Source of the DNA: Thermodesulforhabdus norvegica | Lineage (GTDB): Bacteria > Desulfobacterota > Syntrophobacteria > Syntrophobacterales > Thermodesulforhabdaceae | NCBI RefSeq assembly: GCF_900114975.1 | Contig: NZ_FOUU01000001.1 | Coordinates: 186,001 to 250,000, forward strand | Length of the DNA stretch: 64,000 bases | Reading direction: 5' to 3' | Shown: piece after piece, positions 17,861 to 26,911 of the stretch | How positions within the stretch are numbered: the first letter of the stretch is position 1 | How the letters are laid out: every line of letters starts with the position of its first letter | Notes under the pieces: model-generated | What the model saw: only the letters and a program-made list of their open reading frames with translations | Database searches by the model: none | Told to the model about the DNA's origin: nothing | Translations under genes and position numbers: made by a program

Positions 17861-19483
17861 ATGAAAGTGTTGATTATTCAGCTTGCCAGAATGGGTGATA
17901 TCATTCAAACACTTCCGCTTATAATGAGGTTGCGTGAACACAGGAATGCCCATGTGACGCTCCTGTGTATTGGAGAATTTTCTGATGTTCTGAGACCCAC
18001 GAGGCTGGTAAATAGATTTTTCAAGATTTCGGCATCCGATGCTCATGAGATATGTCACCGACAAAATTATGACAGATTGTACAGGCTGCTGTCACACCCA
18101 TACTTCGAAGAATCCTATGATCTGGTGATCAACTTAACACACGATTTCATGTCTGCTCTTCTATCAGGAAAAATCCGTTCCGGGGAAAAGACCGGTTTAA
18201 TAAGAGAAAAAGATTCAGACCCCCTCGGTTATATTCCCGATAAATGGGGTAAGTATTTATTTTCAGTCGTTAGAAATCGTAAAGCAAATTCTTTTAATCT
18301 CGTCGATATCCACATCGGTATGGGTAAAATACCTCACGAACCGGTAAAGCGCTTTCTGGACACCGATGTAAAGGCAAAATCCCGGGTAGAAAAGTTGCTC
18401 AGGCATTTCAAGGTCTCAACTCCTCTGGTGGGAATTCACCTGGGAGCAAGTAGATCCCAGCGAGTATGGCCTCTGGAACACTTTGTAAAACTTGCAGAGT
18501 TGCTGGTCAAGGAGGTCAAGACCCATGTAGTAATTACCGGAGCCGGAACGGGAGAGATTGATAATGCCCGCAAATTCATGGAACTCTACCGACAACGAAA
18601 CCCCAACGGGCAAAATGAAGTAACAAACCTCGCGGGGAAAACAACCGTTTTAGAGCTGGCCGCTCTTCTGGAAAAAATGCAACTATTCATAGCCTGCGAC
18701 ACGGGACCTTTACACATGGCGGCAGGCGCAGGAACTCCTACTGTGGGTCTGTACATGGCAACGGCATTTCCCGGAGAAACGGCTCCCTACGGAGACGGAC
18801 ACATAGTAATAACACCGGTCGAAAAGTGTTACCCCTGCAGGGAACCGTCAAAAATCCCCTCCTGCGATTTTCGTTGCAAGTATCACATAACCCCGGAGAA
18901 GGTCTTAGAAATATGCTCAACGGTCCTGGAAGGAAAAAGAGACGAACTACTCAGGTCTAAAAACCTTGGTGAGAACAAAATACGGGTAATGATTTCCAGA
19001 TTTCTTTCTAACGGCACTTTATGCTACACACCGCTCACGCCCCGGAGGGATAGCCTTTTCGCCCGCCAGGTCGCGGAAAGATACATGTGGGAGGGGGTAC
19101 TGGGCCTTGAGCCCGATTGGAATTTACTCAATTTCTCCAATCCCGACGTTTGCTTGAACGAGCTTATGACACGCATCGGTATTTTGCAAAATATGAAAAC
19201 AGTTCCCGAAGAGACGGCGGAAAGCATGGATACTCTCACAACGAGTAATGCAATACCCCTGGAATTGCAGGGGAATTTGATTTACTTAGCTTCCCTGCTC
19301 GACAAAAAAACGATTACTTCACTGAAAACTTACCTGACGCTTTATCAACTGCAGCTTCACAATCACCACTTAAGTATAGAAATTTCCAGAATATGGCATG
19401 AATTAAAGCAAGACCTTGATAATGCTATTGCCGGTTGTGGGAGGGCCCTTCGATGGCTGACCCAAAGCTCTCGGTATGCATGA
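17861..19483 (+). CDS. Glycosyltransferase family 9 (heptosyltransferase-like) with helical C-terminal extension
   Basis: 540 residues. The GT9 part (about 1-345) starts MKVLIIQLARMGDIIQTLP and carries VGIHLGASRSQRVWP and the donor-site CDTGPLHMAAGAGTPTVGLY. A Cys-containing segment (CYPC..PSCDFRCKY) follows, as in many GT9 proteins of this phylum. The last 190 residues are helical and not conserved to my eye. A start at ATG 17843 (six more residues) is also possible. It overlaps the next gene by 31 bases. Likely role: flagellin glycan assembly rather than LPS core, by context only. Confidence 0.85.
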   Translation: MKVLIIQLARMGDIIQTLPLIMRLREHRNAHVTLLCIGEFSDVLRPTRLVNRFFKISASDAHEICHRQNYDRLYRLLSHPYFEESYDLVINLTHDFMSALLSGKIRSGEKTGLIREKDSDPLGYIPDKWGKYLFSVVRNRKANSFNLVDIHIGMGKIPHEPVKRFLDTDVKAKSRVEKLLRHFKVSTPLVGIHLGASRSQRVWPLEHFVKLAELLVKEVKTHVVITGAGTGEIDNARKFMELYRQRNPNGQNEVTNLAGKTTVLELAALLEKMQLFIACDTGPLHMAAGAGTPTVGLYMATAFPGETAPYGDGHIVITPVEKCYPCREPSKIPSCDFRCKYHITPEKVLEICSTVLEGKRDELLRSKNLGENKIRVMISRFLSNGTLCYTPLTPRRDSLFARQVAERYMWEGVLGLEPDWNLLNFSNPDVCLNELMTRIGILQNMKTVPEETAESMDTLTTSNAIPLELQGNLIYLASLLDKKTITSLKTYLTLYQLQLHNHHLSIEISRIWHELKQDLDNAIAGCGRALRWLTQSSRYA

Positions 19484-21099
19484 TCGTAAAAAATGAAGCC
19501 CGCAACCTCAAAGAGCTACTACCATCGGTGAAAAACTTTGCCGACGAGATAGTCGTTGTCGATACAGGGTCCGATGACAACACCGTTGAGATAGCAAAGA
19601 CATTCACTCCCAATGTATATTATTTCCCATGGTGCGACGACTTCTCGGCAGCACGAAATTTCAGTCTAAGCAAAGCATCGGGCAACTACTTTCTGTGGTT
19701 AGATGCCGATGATAGAATATCTGATAAAGCAATCTTATCCATCAAGGAGTTGAAAAAATACTTTAATAGCAGCAACTTTTTCTACATGATTCTCAAAGAC
19801 ATTGCTTTAACCGATCACGGACCGAAAGTGAGATCCTACACGTATCAAATTCGCTGTGCACCCCTTTTACCCGGCGTCAAGTTTCAGGGAAAAGTTCACG
19901 AGCGTTTACTGGAAAACCTACCGTCACCTCCTTTTAGACCCGTCACGACAGACATTGAAATAGAGCACTACGGCTACAACGATCCTATCCTTCTGAAAAA
20001 GAAAATGTTGCGAAATCTCAGACTCATGACCATGGATTACGAACACTACAAGTCTGATCCGGCTTTTATTATTTCACTTGCAGTTACATATTATGCATTG
20101 AAAAACTACTCTAAGGCATATTTGACGATCAAGAACTACATAGAAACGAACTATTCTCAGATATCCGAAAACTATTTTAATTCTTCATTTGACATATATG
20201 TTACGGCGGCTGAATACGCTTACACATCCGATGTGGAAGCCGAAGCAATAAGGTGGCTCATCAGAGCCGAAGCCTGTGTGCGTCCTGAGAAGGCCTGTAT
20301 TTTCAGGCTGGCAAAGATGTGGGAAAAATTAGGCGATCACAGGAAAGCGATAGGTTATCTTCTCACTTCTTTGAATATGCCCCATAAGGTTAGTACAATA
20401 CCCACACTTCCGCCACCTGAGGAATGGGAACTTTCACTGAGACTGGCCTACAATTACATATGTCTGGGTGACAAAGAAACCTATAGAAAATTCGTGGCAT
20501 CGGCAACCAATGTGGGGGGCATCTCCCGGGAGGATGCTTACGAATGGTTAAGCACCCATGCTTTTTATCTGAAAAACTTTCAGATTGCACAACTGGTAAT
20601 GGAAGATGCCCTGGCCGAAGGTTGTGCAACACCTTCAATTCTGTGCAACCTCGGGATTTTATACCGGAAGTACGGAAACATGGCAAAAGCAGAGGAATAC
20701 CTTCGGAAAAGCCTTGCAATGAACCCTCAACACATCGTTTCACGAATAAATTTGGGCTGGGTATATCTTGCAAAGGGTGAATACGAAAAGTCCTTTAAAG
20801 TGTGGAGTGCTTTGCTCCGGAACGGCATAGACGATTGGGATGTTGTCGCAGGCGGAATTGTAAGCGGCATAATTTACGGAGCCGATATCGAAAACTTCAT
20901 TGAGTTGCTGACAGGTAAAGCGGTTGCCGAGGTTCCATATGAACTGAGAGATTTTGAAATAAGCAAGGAGCCTATCGGGCTATTAGAGGCGCTTATAAAA
21001 ACTCTACAGCTTGCTGACCGAAGTGATCTGGTGCCTTACGTGACGGCATTGAGGCGATTTATTTTAAAGCCCGGCCGGAAAAAGACCGAATTAAGATAG
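19453..21099 (+). CDS. Family 2 glycosyltransferase with TPR repeats
   Basis: 548 residues. The GT2 domain (about 1-230) has LSVCMIVKNEARNL, VVVDTGSDDNT and the metal-binding LWLDADDRI motif. The remainder contains tetratricopeptide repeats, for example CNLGILYRKYGNMAKAEEYL and INLGWVYLAKGEYEKSFKVW. This GT2-TPR design is seen in flagellin-modifying enzymes of several Gram-negative bacteria. The start at 19453 is set by the family N-terminus. It ends 66 bases before the second flagellin. Confidence 0.88.
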   Translation: MADPKLSVCMIVKNEARNLKELLPSVKNFADEIVVVDTGSDDNTVEIAKTFTPNVYYFPWCDDFSAARNFSLSKASGNYFLWLDADDRISDKAILSIKELKKYFNSSNFFYMILKDIALTDHGPKVRSYTYQIRCAPLLPGVKFQGKVHERLLENLPSPPFRPVTTDIEIEHYGYNDPILLKKKMLRNLRLMTMDYEHYKSDPAFIISLAVTYYALKNYSKAYLTIKNYIETNYSQISENYFNSSFDIYVTAAEYAYTSDVEAEAIRWLIRAEACVRPEKACIFRLAKMWEKLGDHRKAIGYLLTSLNMPHKVSTIPTLPPPEEWELSLRLAYNYICLGDKETYRKFVASATNVGGISREDAYEWLSTHAFYLKNFQIAQLVMEDALAEGCATPSILCNLGILYRKYGNMAKAEEYLRKSLAMNPQHIVSRINLGWVYLAKGEYEKSFKVWSALLRNGIDDWDVVAGGIVSGIIYGADIENFIELLTGKAVAEVPYELRDFEISKEPIGLLEALIKTLQLADRSDLVPYVTALRRFILKPGRKKTELR

Positions 21100-21165
21100 C
21101 GAGACGGAAGGCACAGTAGAGGCGGAACAGGGAGGTTCCGGGAAAAATAGACAGGGAGGATGATT

Positions 21166-22035
21166 ATGAGTCTCAGAATCAATACCAATGTTGAAGCAAT
21201 TAACGTACACAGAAACCTTACAATGACCAATAGACGACTGGCAGAATCACTGAAGAGGTTATCTTCAGGCTACAGGATTAACTCCGCCAAAGATGATGCT
21301 TCGGGTCTTGCGGTGGCCAACAAATTCAGAGCCGACATACAGTCACTTCGAGTTGCAAAACAAAATGCCATGGAAGCCCAGTCAATGTTGCAGGTGGCGG
21401 ATGGAGCCTATACCAAGATATACGACATACTGGTGCGCATGAAGGAACTGGCAACTCAGGCGGCATCAAGTCAGACTGTTCAGAATCAGCTCGTCTCGGA
21501 GTTTCAGTACCTTCAGTCCGAAATTGACAGGATTGCGGGATCTACTCTGTATAATAAGACCCTTTTGATTTCTACGTCAAACAGCGGACCTGGAACGACA
21601 AAAGCCAATGCCAGTGCAACCGACGGTCTTACATTCCAGATAGGCCAGCTCAACGACGGTCAATTCAGATTGAACCTGACGCTCGACAAAGCAGATGCAA
21701 CAAGCCTCGGAGTATCGAGCGCCGGTAGTGGCGCCATCGCAATCTCAGACGTAGCTGCAGCCCAGAATGCGATGGACAAAATCGACTCGGCTATTGAAAG
21801 CATCAACCAGTACATGGCCAAAGTCGGCGCATATCAGAACAGGTTGCAGTACTCAATAGAAAATCTCGAGGTAAGTATCGAAAACTTCTCCGCTTCCGAA
21901 TCGACAATCCGCGATGTGGATATGGCCTGGGAAGTGATGAACTTCACCAAACAGCAGATTCTCCAGCAGTCCGGTATGGCAATGCTTGCTCAGGCAAACA
22001 TGGCACCCCAGCAGATCCTCCAGCTCCTCGGATAA
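21166..22035 (+). CDS. fliC: Flagellin (copy 2)
   Basis: 289 residues, nearly the same as copy 1 in its first 130 and last 75 residues. The centre is diverged (SNSGPGTTKANASATDG against STGGPGTQKATSSAVDG). GGGAGG lies 6 bases before ATG 21166; the ATG at 21160 is too close to the ribosome site to be used. No sigma-54 site is evident directly upstream, so expression may depend on read-through from the glycosyltransferase genes or on a promoter inside them. A terminator follows. Confidence 0.97.
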   Translation: MSLRINTNVEAINVHRNLTMTNRRLAESLKRLSSGYRINSAKDDASGLAVANKFRADIQSLRVAKQNAMEAQSMLQVADGAYTKIYDILVRMKELATQAASSQTVQNQLVSEFQYLQSEIDRIAGSTLYNKTLLISTSNSGPGTTKANASATDGLTFQIGQLNDGQFRLNLTLDKADATSLGVSSAGSGAIAISDVAAAQNAMDKIDSAIESINQYMAKVGAYQNRLQYSIENLEVSIENFSASESTIRDVDMAWEVMNFTKQQILQQSGMAMLAQANMAPQQILQLLG

Positions 22036-22068
22036 TACTCTCGACTCTTCTGGAGAACCGAAAAGATC

Positions 22069-22097
22069 AGGGCGGGGTTTCACCCGCCCTATTTTTT
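22069..22097 (+). terminator. Rho-independent terminator after flagellin 2
   Basis: AGGGCGGG and CCCGCCCT form an 8-bp GC-rich stem with a 6-base loop (GTTTCA), followed by ATTTTTTT. It lies 34 bases after the flagellin stop and just before the fliD sigma-54 promoter. Confidence 0.92.
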
Positions 22098-22113
22098 TGG
22101 CACATACCTTGCT
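22098..22113 (+). promoter_or_regulatory. Sigma-54 promoter of the fliD operon
   Basis: TGGCAC, a 5-base spacer (ATACC) and TTGCT fit the RpoN consensus exactly. The -24 element abuts the T-tract of the preceding terminator, and the fliD ATG lies 67 bases downstream. Confidence 0.88.
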
Positions 22114-22180
22114 TTCCTAAAGCAACGACGATTTTTTGCCGAATATACGTTATGAGTTGTAAAGATCGGAGGTGGCAGTC

Positions 22181-23485
22181 ATGGGTATCAGCCTTTCAGG
22201 CCTTGCAAGCGGAATCGATTGGCAGTCCATTCTCGAACAACTCAGAGAAGCCGAACAGACACGGCTGGAACTGTTAAATAACCAGAAAACTGCCTTAGAA
22301 GACCGTCTGACGGCATGGCGTGATCTCGCCAGTAAATTGACATCTCTTAAGACGGCCGTCGATGACCTCAGAGACTCATGGGATCTGGCCCTCTATTCTG
22401 CAACACTCACGACCTCCGACTCCAGCATTAATCCCGATTCGATCCTTTCGGTCACGACTTCAACGGACGCCACCCCCGGGGTTTATCAGGTACAGGTTCT
22501 CCAAATCGCCACACCTCAGAAAGAGTACAGCGAAGCTTTTACATCGGCCGATCAGGATACAGGTAAGACCGGAACAATCACAATCAACGGCACCAACATA
22601 ACTCTGGATGGGAAGTCTCTTGAACAAATCCGGGACGAAATAAACCAGCTTGATCTGGGTGTAACGGCAAGCATACTCAAGGTTTCGGACAACGAGTACC
22701 GCCTCTTAATAACTTCAGATAATACGGGCTCGGCCGGCTTTACTTTTGACGCTTCTGCTTCAGATATGACTTTCACGGAGCAGGCCGGAACGGACGCTCA
22801 GATCTCAATAGACGGAATCACAATAACGAGGTCGAGTAATGCTATAAGCGATGCACTTACGGGTGTGACCTTCGACATTCTTTCGGAGGCACCATCTACG
22901 ACGCTCACGTTAAGAATTGATCATGACATCGAATCGATACAGTTAAAAGTGGAGACCTTTGTTAACGCCTATAACGATGTTCTTGATGAAATTGCAAAAC
23001 ACCTGACAGGAAGCACAAATGCCGATGACGAAGCAGGACCGCTTGCAAGTGACTTCACCATTCAGACCGTTAAGGCCAATCTGCAAAATGTTTATCTGAG
23101 CGCCGAACTTTATGAAATCGGAATCACCATAAATGACAATAACCGATTGGAGTTCGATAGCTCGGAATTTCAAAATGCAATAAACAGCGATTTTGAATCG
23201 GTGGCAGATAAGTTAAACTCCTTTGCAACATCCATGTATCAACAGCTAAATCGATTGACCGATCCCGTTGACGGAACAATTACCCTGAAAGAGAATAGCC
23301 TGGAAGACAGAATAGAGGGGATTGAGGAACGGATTTCTCGCGAGCAAGAACGCATTGACAGGTACATAGAGATGTTAACGGAGCAGTTCATCCGTATGGA
23401 AGAGGCTCTTTTTGACATGCAGTCTCAGAGCACATGGCTTTCCCAACTCTTTTCATCCTCGGGAACATCATCTTCGGGATCATAG
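22181..23485 (+). CDS. fliD: Flagellar filament cap protein FliD
   Basis: 434 residues. The N-terminal FliD domain starts MGISLSGLASGIDWQSI and includes RLTAWRDLASKLTSLK; the C-terminal FliD domain contains NAYNDVLDEI and a terminal coiled coil (about 370-420). FliD caps the growing filament and promotes flagellin folding. The ATG at 22181 has GGAGG 8 bases upstream; a GTG at 22172 is too close to it. It heads a fliD, fliT-like, fliS operon transcribed from a sigma-54 promoter. Confidence 0.95.
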   Translation: MGISLSGLASGIDWQSILEQLREAEQTRLELLNNQKTALEDRLTAWRDLASKLTSLKTAVDDLRDSWDLALYSATLTTSDSSINPDSILSVTTSTDATPGVYQVQVLQIATPQKEYSEAFTSADQDTGKTGTITINGTNITLDGKSLEQIRDEINQLDLGVTASILKVSDNEYRLLITSDNTGSAGFTFDASASDMTFTEQAGTDAQISIDGITITRSSNAISDALTGVTFDILSEAPSTTLTLRIDHDIESIQLKVETFVNAYNDVLDEIAKHLTGSTNADDEAGPLASDFTIQTVKANLQNVYLSAELYEIGITINDNNRLEFDSSEFQNAINSDFESVADKLNSFATSMYQQLNRLTDPVDGTITLKENSLEDRIEGIEERISREQERIDRYIEMLTEQFIRMEEALFDMQSQSTWLSQLFSSSGTSSSGS

Positions 23486-23512
23486 TGTGTGGAGAAATAA
23501 CTTAAAGGAATG

Positions 23513-23920
23513 ATGAAAGCCGAAACATCGGAGAGTTATTTCATGGAACTTATCGAGCAAACGCAGGAGCTTGTCTCTCAATTGGCCAACCACACGCGGC
23601 TTATGGCTCAAGCGCACGAGCTTTCGGAAGCCAAACTTGGAAAACTGCGCGATACCTGTAAAGATCTCAGGCACCGTATAACCCAAAATATCGACAATCT
23701 TGAGAAGATGCTCAACAAATACAGGCTCAAAGACTTATCATTACAGGATAAGGAGAAAGCCTACATCGAACTGAGAGAAAGAATCCTTGCCCTCCACGAT
23801 GTTACTGTATCGGTAATAAGGACACTACAGGAGCGAATGAAATCGACCGATGAAGAAATAAAAAGGGTGAGAATGACCCAGAAAGCCCTTAAGTCATATA
23901 AGTATCATCAATTTGAATAA
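23513..23920 (+). CDS. Probable FliT/FlgN-like flagellar export chaperone
   Basis: 135 residues, almost entirely helical and rich in charged residues and heptad-like leucines, without membrane segments. I recognise no firm sequence signature. Size, composition and position between fliD and fliS match FliT-type chaperones, which bind FliD. AAGGA precedes two adjacent ATG codons (23510, 23513), and the second has better spacing. Confidence 0.6.
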   Translation: MKAETSESYFMELIEQTQELVSQLANHTRLMAQAHELSEAKLGKLRDTCKDLRHRITQNIDNLEKMLNKYRLKDLSLQDKEKAYIELRERILALHDVTVSVIRTLQERMKSTDEEIKRVRMTQKALKSYKYHQFE

Positions 23921-23936
23921 AGAAAGGGGGAGCCTT

Positions 23937-24320
23937 ATGCCCAATCCACTGGATGCATACAGAAAAACTCAGGTTGAAACGGCCGATCCGGTGAGCCTGG
24001 TAATTATGTGTTACGATGCAATAATCGACGACCTCAAGGAAGCCCAAAAGTACCACCAGGAAAAAAATCTCGAAGCAACCTACGACAAAGTAAGGCACGC
24101 ACAGGATGTAATCACAGAACTGCTTGTCGGGCTGGATTATGAAAGAGGTGGAGATATTGCCGTTAATCTGGGAAGGCTTTACAATTTTATGCTACGCCAG
24201 CTCATTGGAGTAAATTCCAGAACGAGCCCGGACTATTACGATCCGCTGATAAAAATCATGGAAGAGCTCAGGGATGCCTGGAGGCAGATTCCCAGAAGTG
24301 GCCTATCGTCCACTTCGTGA
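23937..24320 (+). CDS. fliS: Flagellar export chaperone FliS
   Basis: 127 residues. It has the FliS N-terminus NPLDAYRKTQVETADPVSLV and the four-helix core with CYDAIIDDL and LVGLDYERGGDIAVNLGRLYNFM, all typical. FliS binds the C-terminus of flagellin and prevents premature polymerisation. The ATG at 23937 follows AAAGGGGGAG. Its 3' end overlaps the convergent flavoprotein gene by 18 bases. Confidence 0.95.
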   Translation: MPNPLDAYRKTQVETADPVSLVIMCYDAIIDDLKEAQKYHQEKNLEATYDKVRHAQDVITELLVGLDYERGGDIAVNLGRLYNFMLRQLIGVNSRTSPDYYDPLIKIMEELRDAWRQIPRSGLSSTS

Positions 24321-25901
24321 GAAAAGGGATTCGTTAGAGGGTTCATATACAAGGCGGCTGTGGAACTCGGATCTTGAAAGGGGCGGGTTTTCAATATCCG
24401 CCCGCCTGAAGGATCCGATGTTTTCCCTTCTGATAAGGCTGCCTTCGATCACGGCCGAAAGTGTTATTACCGAGGCCTTGAGGTCCTCTAACAGGAAAAA
24501 ATTCTCAGAATCGTTTACTTCTACCCTGCTGATATAATCGAAAAGTTCCAGCAGTTTATTCTTTCCCCGGAGGAGCAGATCCTCACTTCGGCAGATGCCG
24601 GCATAATCCCAGGCAATATTCCTTATTTCTCTTTTTATTCGAGTCAGTTTGTCCTCTGTTGCGGGAATTCCACCGTTCCGGCAAATGGAGGCACGGCACA
24701 TCTTTTCAGAAGAAATTTTGCTCGTCCCTGATGAGACCGCCCACCTTGCCGCTCCACGGCCTGCCCACATGCCCGATAACACACATTCTGTCAGGGCGTT
24801 TCCGCCCCGACGGTTCGCCCCGTGAAGCCCCCACACGAGCTCTCCACAGGCAAAAAGCCCGGGGATTGCGGTCATACCCTGCTCATCAACCTTCACTCCC
24901 CCCATGAAAAAATGTGCCACCGGAAGTATTCGGGCAGGCGTGCGCCTGAAGTCGTGCCTGATACGAGCCAGGCGGCACAGAGGAGGAATTTCCCAAAAAG
25001 AAGACGGGACTCCGGTGTAATCTATGTAAACGCCTCCATTTTTTGAGGTCTCTTCAACGATTATAAGGCTTAATCTGTCCCGCTGAAAGCGAACGGCCTT
25101 ATTCAACTGCTCCAGGCCGTATTTCTCTATGAGGTCTACGCCTTTTGAATTTCTGAGCATAGTCCCCGGTGGATGTGGAGGTGCAAGCATGAGGGCAGGC
25201 AGGCCGGGCTCCGCCAGTGCAATCGGATAAAACTGCACCAGTTCCATATCATACAGGACGAGCCCCAATGCGGCGGCCAGAGCATAGCCATACCCCACTA
25301 TTGCCTTGTGATTATCACTTCGCTTGTAAAGGGCAGCACCTCCACCGGTGGCAAGTATGACGGAAGATGCGCTTATGTTCAAAACATCACCGGATCGGTT
25401 AAAGGCCACCACACCGCAGACAGAACCGGATGTTTCGCCGTCAAGAAGGACCTTTTTTACTAAAGTTCTTTCGAAAACCCGTATTCTCGGATAGGCAGTC
25501 AACCGTTTTCTCAAAACCGACATCAGATAACTTCCCGGCGGTTGAGTTTTCCGATCCGGCGATACCCTGTAGTGATCGGATTCTTCTACGATGTTCACTC
25601 CCAGGCTGCGTAGCCACTCTACGGCGGTAAGGGCTTTTGAAGCCACGCGGCGCAAATAACCTTCATCATTCAGAAATCCTCCGGCTTTTAGGGTATCGGC
25701 AATGTAGGCCTCGATGGTGTAAGTGGACGTCGGTCCTGCAAAAACGCCGTTTGACAAGGCAGAATTACTTCCAAATCCTACCGGAGCGAGGGATAGTACA
25801 ACCACATCGACACCACTTCTTGCCGCTTCAAGGGCGGCCGTTATACCCGCAAGCCCAGCTCCTGCAACGACGACGTCGGTGGATAGGGTTCGTATTGACA
25901 C
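24303..25901 (-). CDS. FAD-dependent oxidoreductase of the fumarate reductase/L-aspartate oxidase family
   Basis: 532 residues. The N-terminal dinucleotide site is VVVAGAGLAGITAALEAA. There is a capping domain, and the catalytic and FAD-binding motifs PVAHFFMGGV, GLFACGELVWGLHGANRRGGN. The C-terminal helical domain of the SdhA/NadB type is present. No iron-sulfur partner gene adjoins, so it probably acts alone; the substrate cannot be told. It diverges from the IclR-headed dicarboxylate cassette and could belong to that pathway. GTG 25901, with GGGAG 9 bases upstream, is preferred to the TTG at 25919. Confidence 0.82.
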   Translation of the reverse strand: MSIRTLSTDVVVAGAGLAGITAALEAARSGVDVVVLSLAPVGFGSNSALSNGVFAGPTSTYTIEAYIADTLKAGGFLNDEGYLRRVASKALTAVEWLRSLGVNIVEESDHYRVSPDRKTQPPGSYLMSVLRKRLTAYPRIRVFERTLVKKVLLDGETSGSVCGVVAFNRSGDVLNISASSVILATGGGAALYKRSDNHKAIVGYGYALAAALGLVLYDMELVQFYPIALAEPGLPALMLAPPHPPGTMLRNSKGVDLIEKYGLEQLNKAVRFQRDRLSLIIVEETSKNGGVYIDYTGVPSSFWEIPPLCRLARIRHDFRRTPARILPVAHFFMGGVKVDEQGMTAIPGLFACGELVWGLHGANRRGGNALTECVLSGMWAGRGAARWAVSSGTSKISSEKMCRASICRNGGIPATEDKLTRIKREIRNIAWDYAGICRSEDLLLRGKNKLLELFDYISRVEVNDSENFFLLEDLKASVITLSAVIEGSLIRRENIGSFRRADIENPPLSRSEFHSRLVYEPSNESLFSRSGR

Positions 25902-26044
25902 GGCAGAGTACTCCCTCAATTTGGTTACCTCTATAAGCCCGTCAGGATACCTACGGAATCAGGATAATGAGATAAGTGATTGCCGGCAACGGATTTTTTC
26001 CCTCAGGGATGCGGGGAAAAATTTTGGGGTTTTATGAGTTCCTG

Positions 26045-26074
26045 TTGACAGGGCTGGGGTGATGAGGCTATTTT
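26045..26074 (+). promoter_or_regulatory. Probable sigma-70 promoter of the iclR-CoA-transferase operon
   Basis: TTGACA and TATTTT are separated by 18 bases, with an AT-rich region after, 42 bases before the IclR start codon. It is a good -35 with a moderate -10. Confidence 0.55.
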
Positions 26075-26097
26075 ATACATCGTTATAAGAAATGGTG

Positions 26098-26112
26098 TTT
26101 CACATGGTGGAA
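26098..26112 (+). promoter_or_regulatory. Possible IclR operator (imperfect palindrome)
   Basis: TTTCAC-ATG-GTGGAA is an inverted repeat with one mismatch, lying between the -10 element and the IclR start codon, where an autoregulating IclR protein could bind. It was seen once only and is not tested against other sites. Confidence 0.25.
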
Positions 26113-26116
26113 TGAT

Positions 26117-26911
26117 ATGGCCGACTCATCCCTCGAGAAAGCACTTCGTTTACTTCTGTGTTTTACGCCTGAACGGCCCGTCTGGGGCGTAAGAGAACTG
26201 GCTCAGGCCCTGGGATTCAGCCCTCCTACGGTTCAGCGTATGGTCAGGTCCTTGTGTAAGTACGGGTTTCTTGAGCAGGACCGGGAAAGCAGGCGATACC
26301 GGCCCGGTTTCGTCTATTTCCGTTTTGTGGAAACCATTCAGAGCCAGTTCCCTCTGGAAAAGACGGCCACACCCGTTATGAAGGCTCTATGTGCGAAAAC
26401 GGGGGAAACAACCCACCTGAACGTCATCGACGGAAAAGAACGCCTCTGCATAAGCAGTATAGAATCTCCTCAGCACTTAAAAGGCGGAATGCCCGTAGGC
26501 AATAGATCGCCCCTTTATGCCGGGGCTTCTTCCAAGTGCCTTCTCGCATTCTCCGAAGATACCTTTATAGAGGACATTCTGAACTCCATTCCCCTGAAAC
26601 CTCTTACGGAAAACACGATAACCGACAGAGCACGGTTAAAAGAGGAAATAAAGTCTATCAGATTGCGGGGGTATTCCGTGAGCCTGGGAGAAAGAACCCC
26701 CGGGCTGGGTTCTTTAAGCGTACCGGTATTCGGTCCAAACGGGAATATTCTCGGAGCTCTTAGCCTGGCCATTCCTGAAGTAAGGTTTCGTGACATAGCC
26801 CATCGAAATCATTGCCTGAGGGAGCTTCTAAATGCGGGAGAGACTCTCTCCCGGAACATGGGATATGGAGGCAGGTATCCAAAAGAATTCTCCGAAGAGG
26901 GTCAATCATGA
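26117..26911 (+). CDS. IclR family transcriptional regulator
   Basis: 264 residues. The winged helix-turn-helix (about 1-75) contains GVRELAQALGFSPPTVQRMVRSL. The IclR ligand-binding domain follows, with GETTHLNVIDG, PLYAGASSKCLLAF and GLGSLSVPVFGPNG. Such regulators sense small organic acids or aromatics. Its stop overlaps the start of the CoA-transferase gene (ATGA), which makes it the likely local regulator of the dicarboxylate cassette. The effector is unknown, a dicarboxylate or its CoA ester by context. Confidence 0.92.
   Translation: MADSSLEKALRLLLCFTPERPVWGVRELAQALGFSPPTVQRMVRSLCKYGFLEQDRESRRYRPGFVYFRFVETIQSQFPLEKTATPVMKALCAKTGETTHLNVIDGKERLCISSIESPQHLKGGMPVGNRSPLYAGASSKCLLAFSEDTFIEDILNSIPLKPLTENTITDRARLKEEIKSIRLRGYSVSLGERTPGLGSLSVPVFGPNGNILGALSLAIPEVRFRDIAHRNHCLRELLNAGETLSRNMGYGGRYPKEFSEEGQS

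Noticed and set aside
25980-26035. A hairpin-like TTTTTCCC ... GGGAAAAA in the gap between the flavoprotein and iclR genes
   Set aside because: It lies between divergent genes, where a terminator has no purpose; the stem is mostly A-T. Possibly part of a regulatory region, but nothing specific can be claimed.
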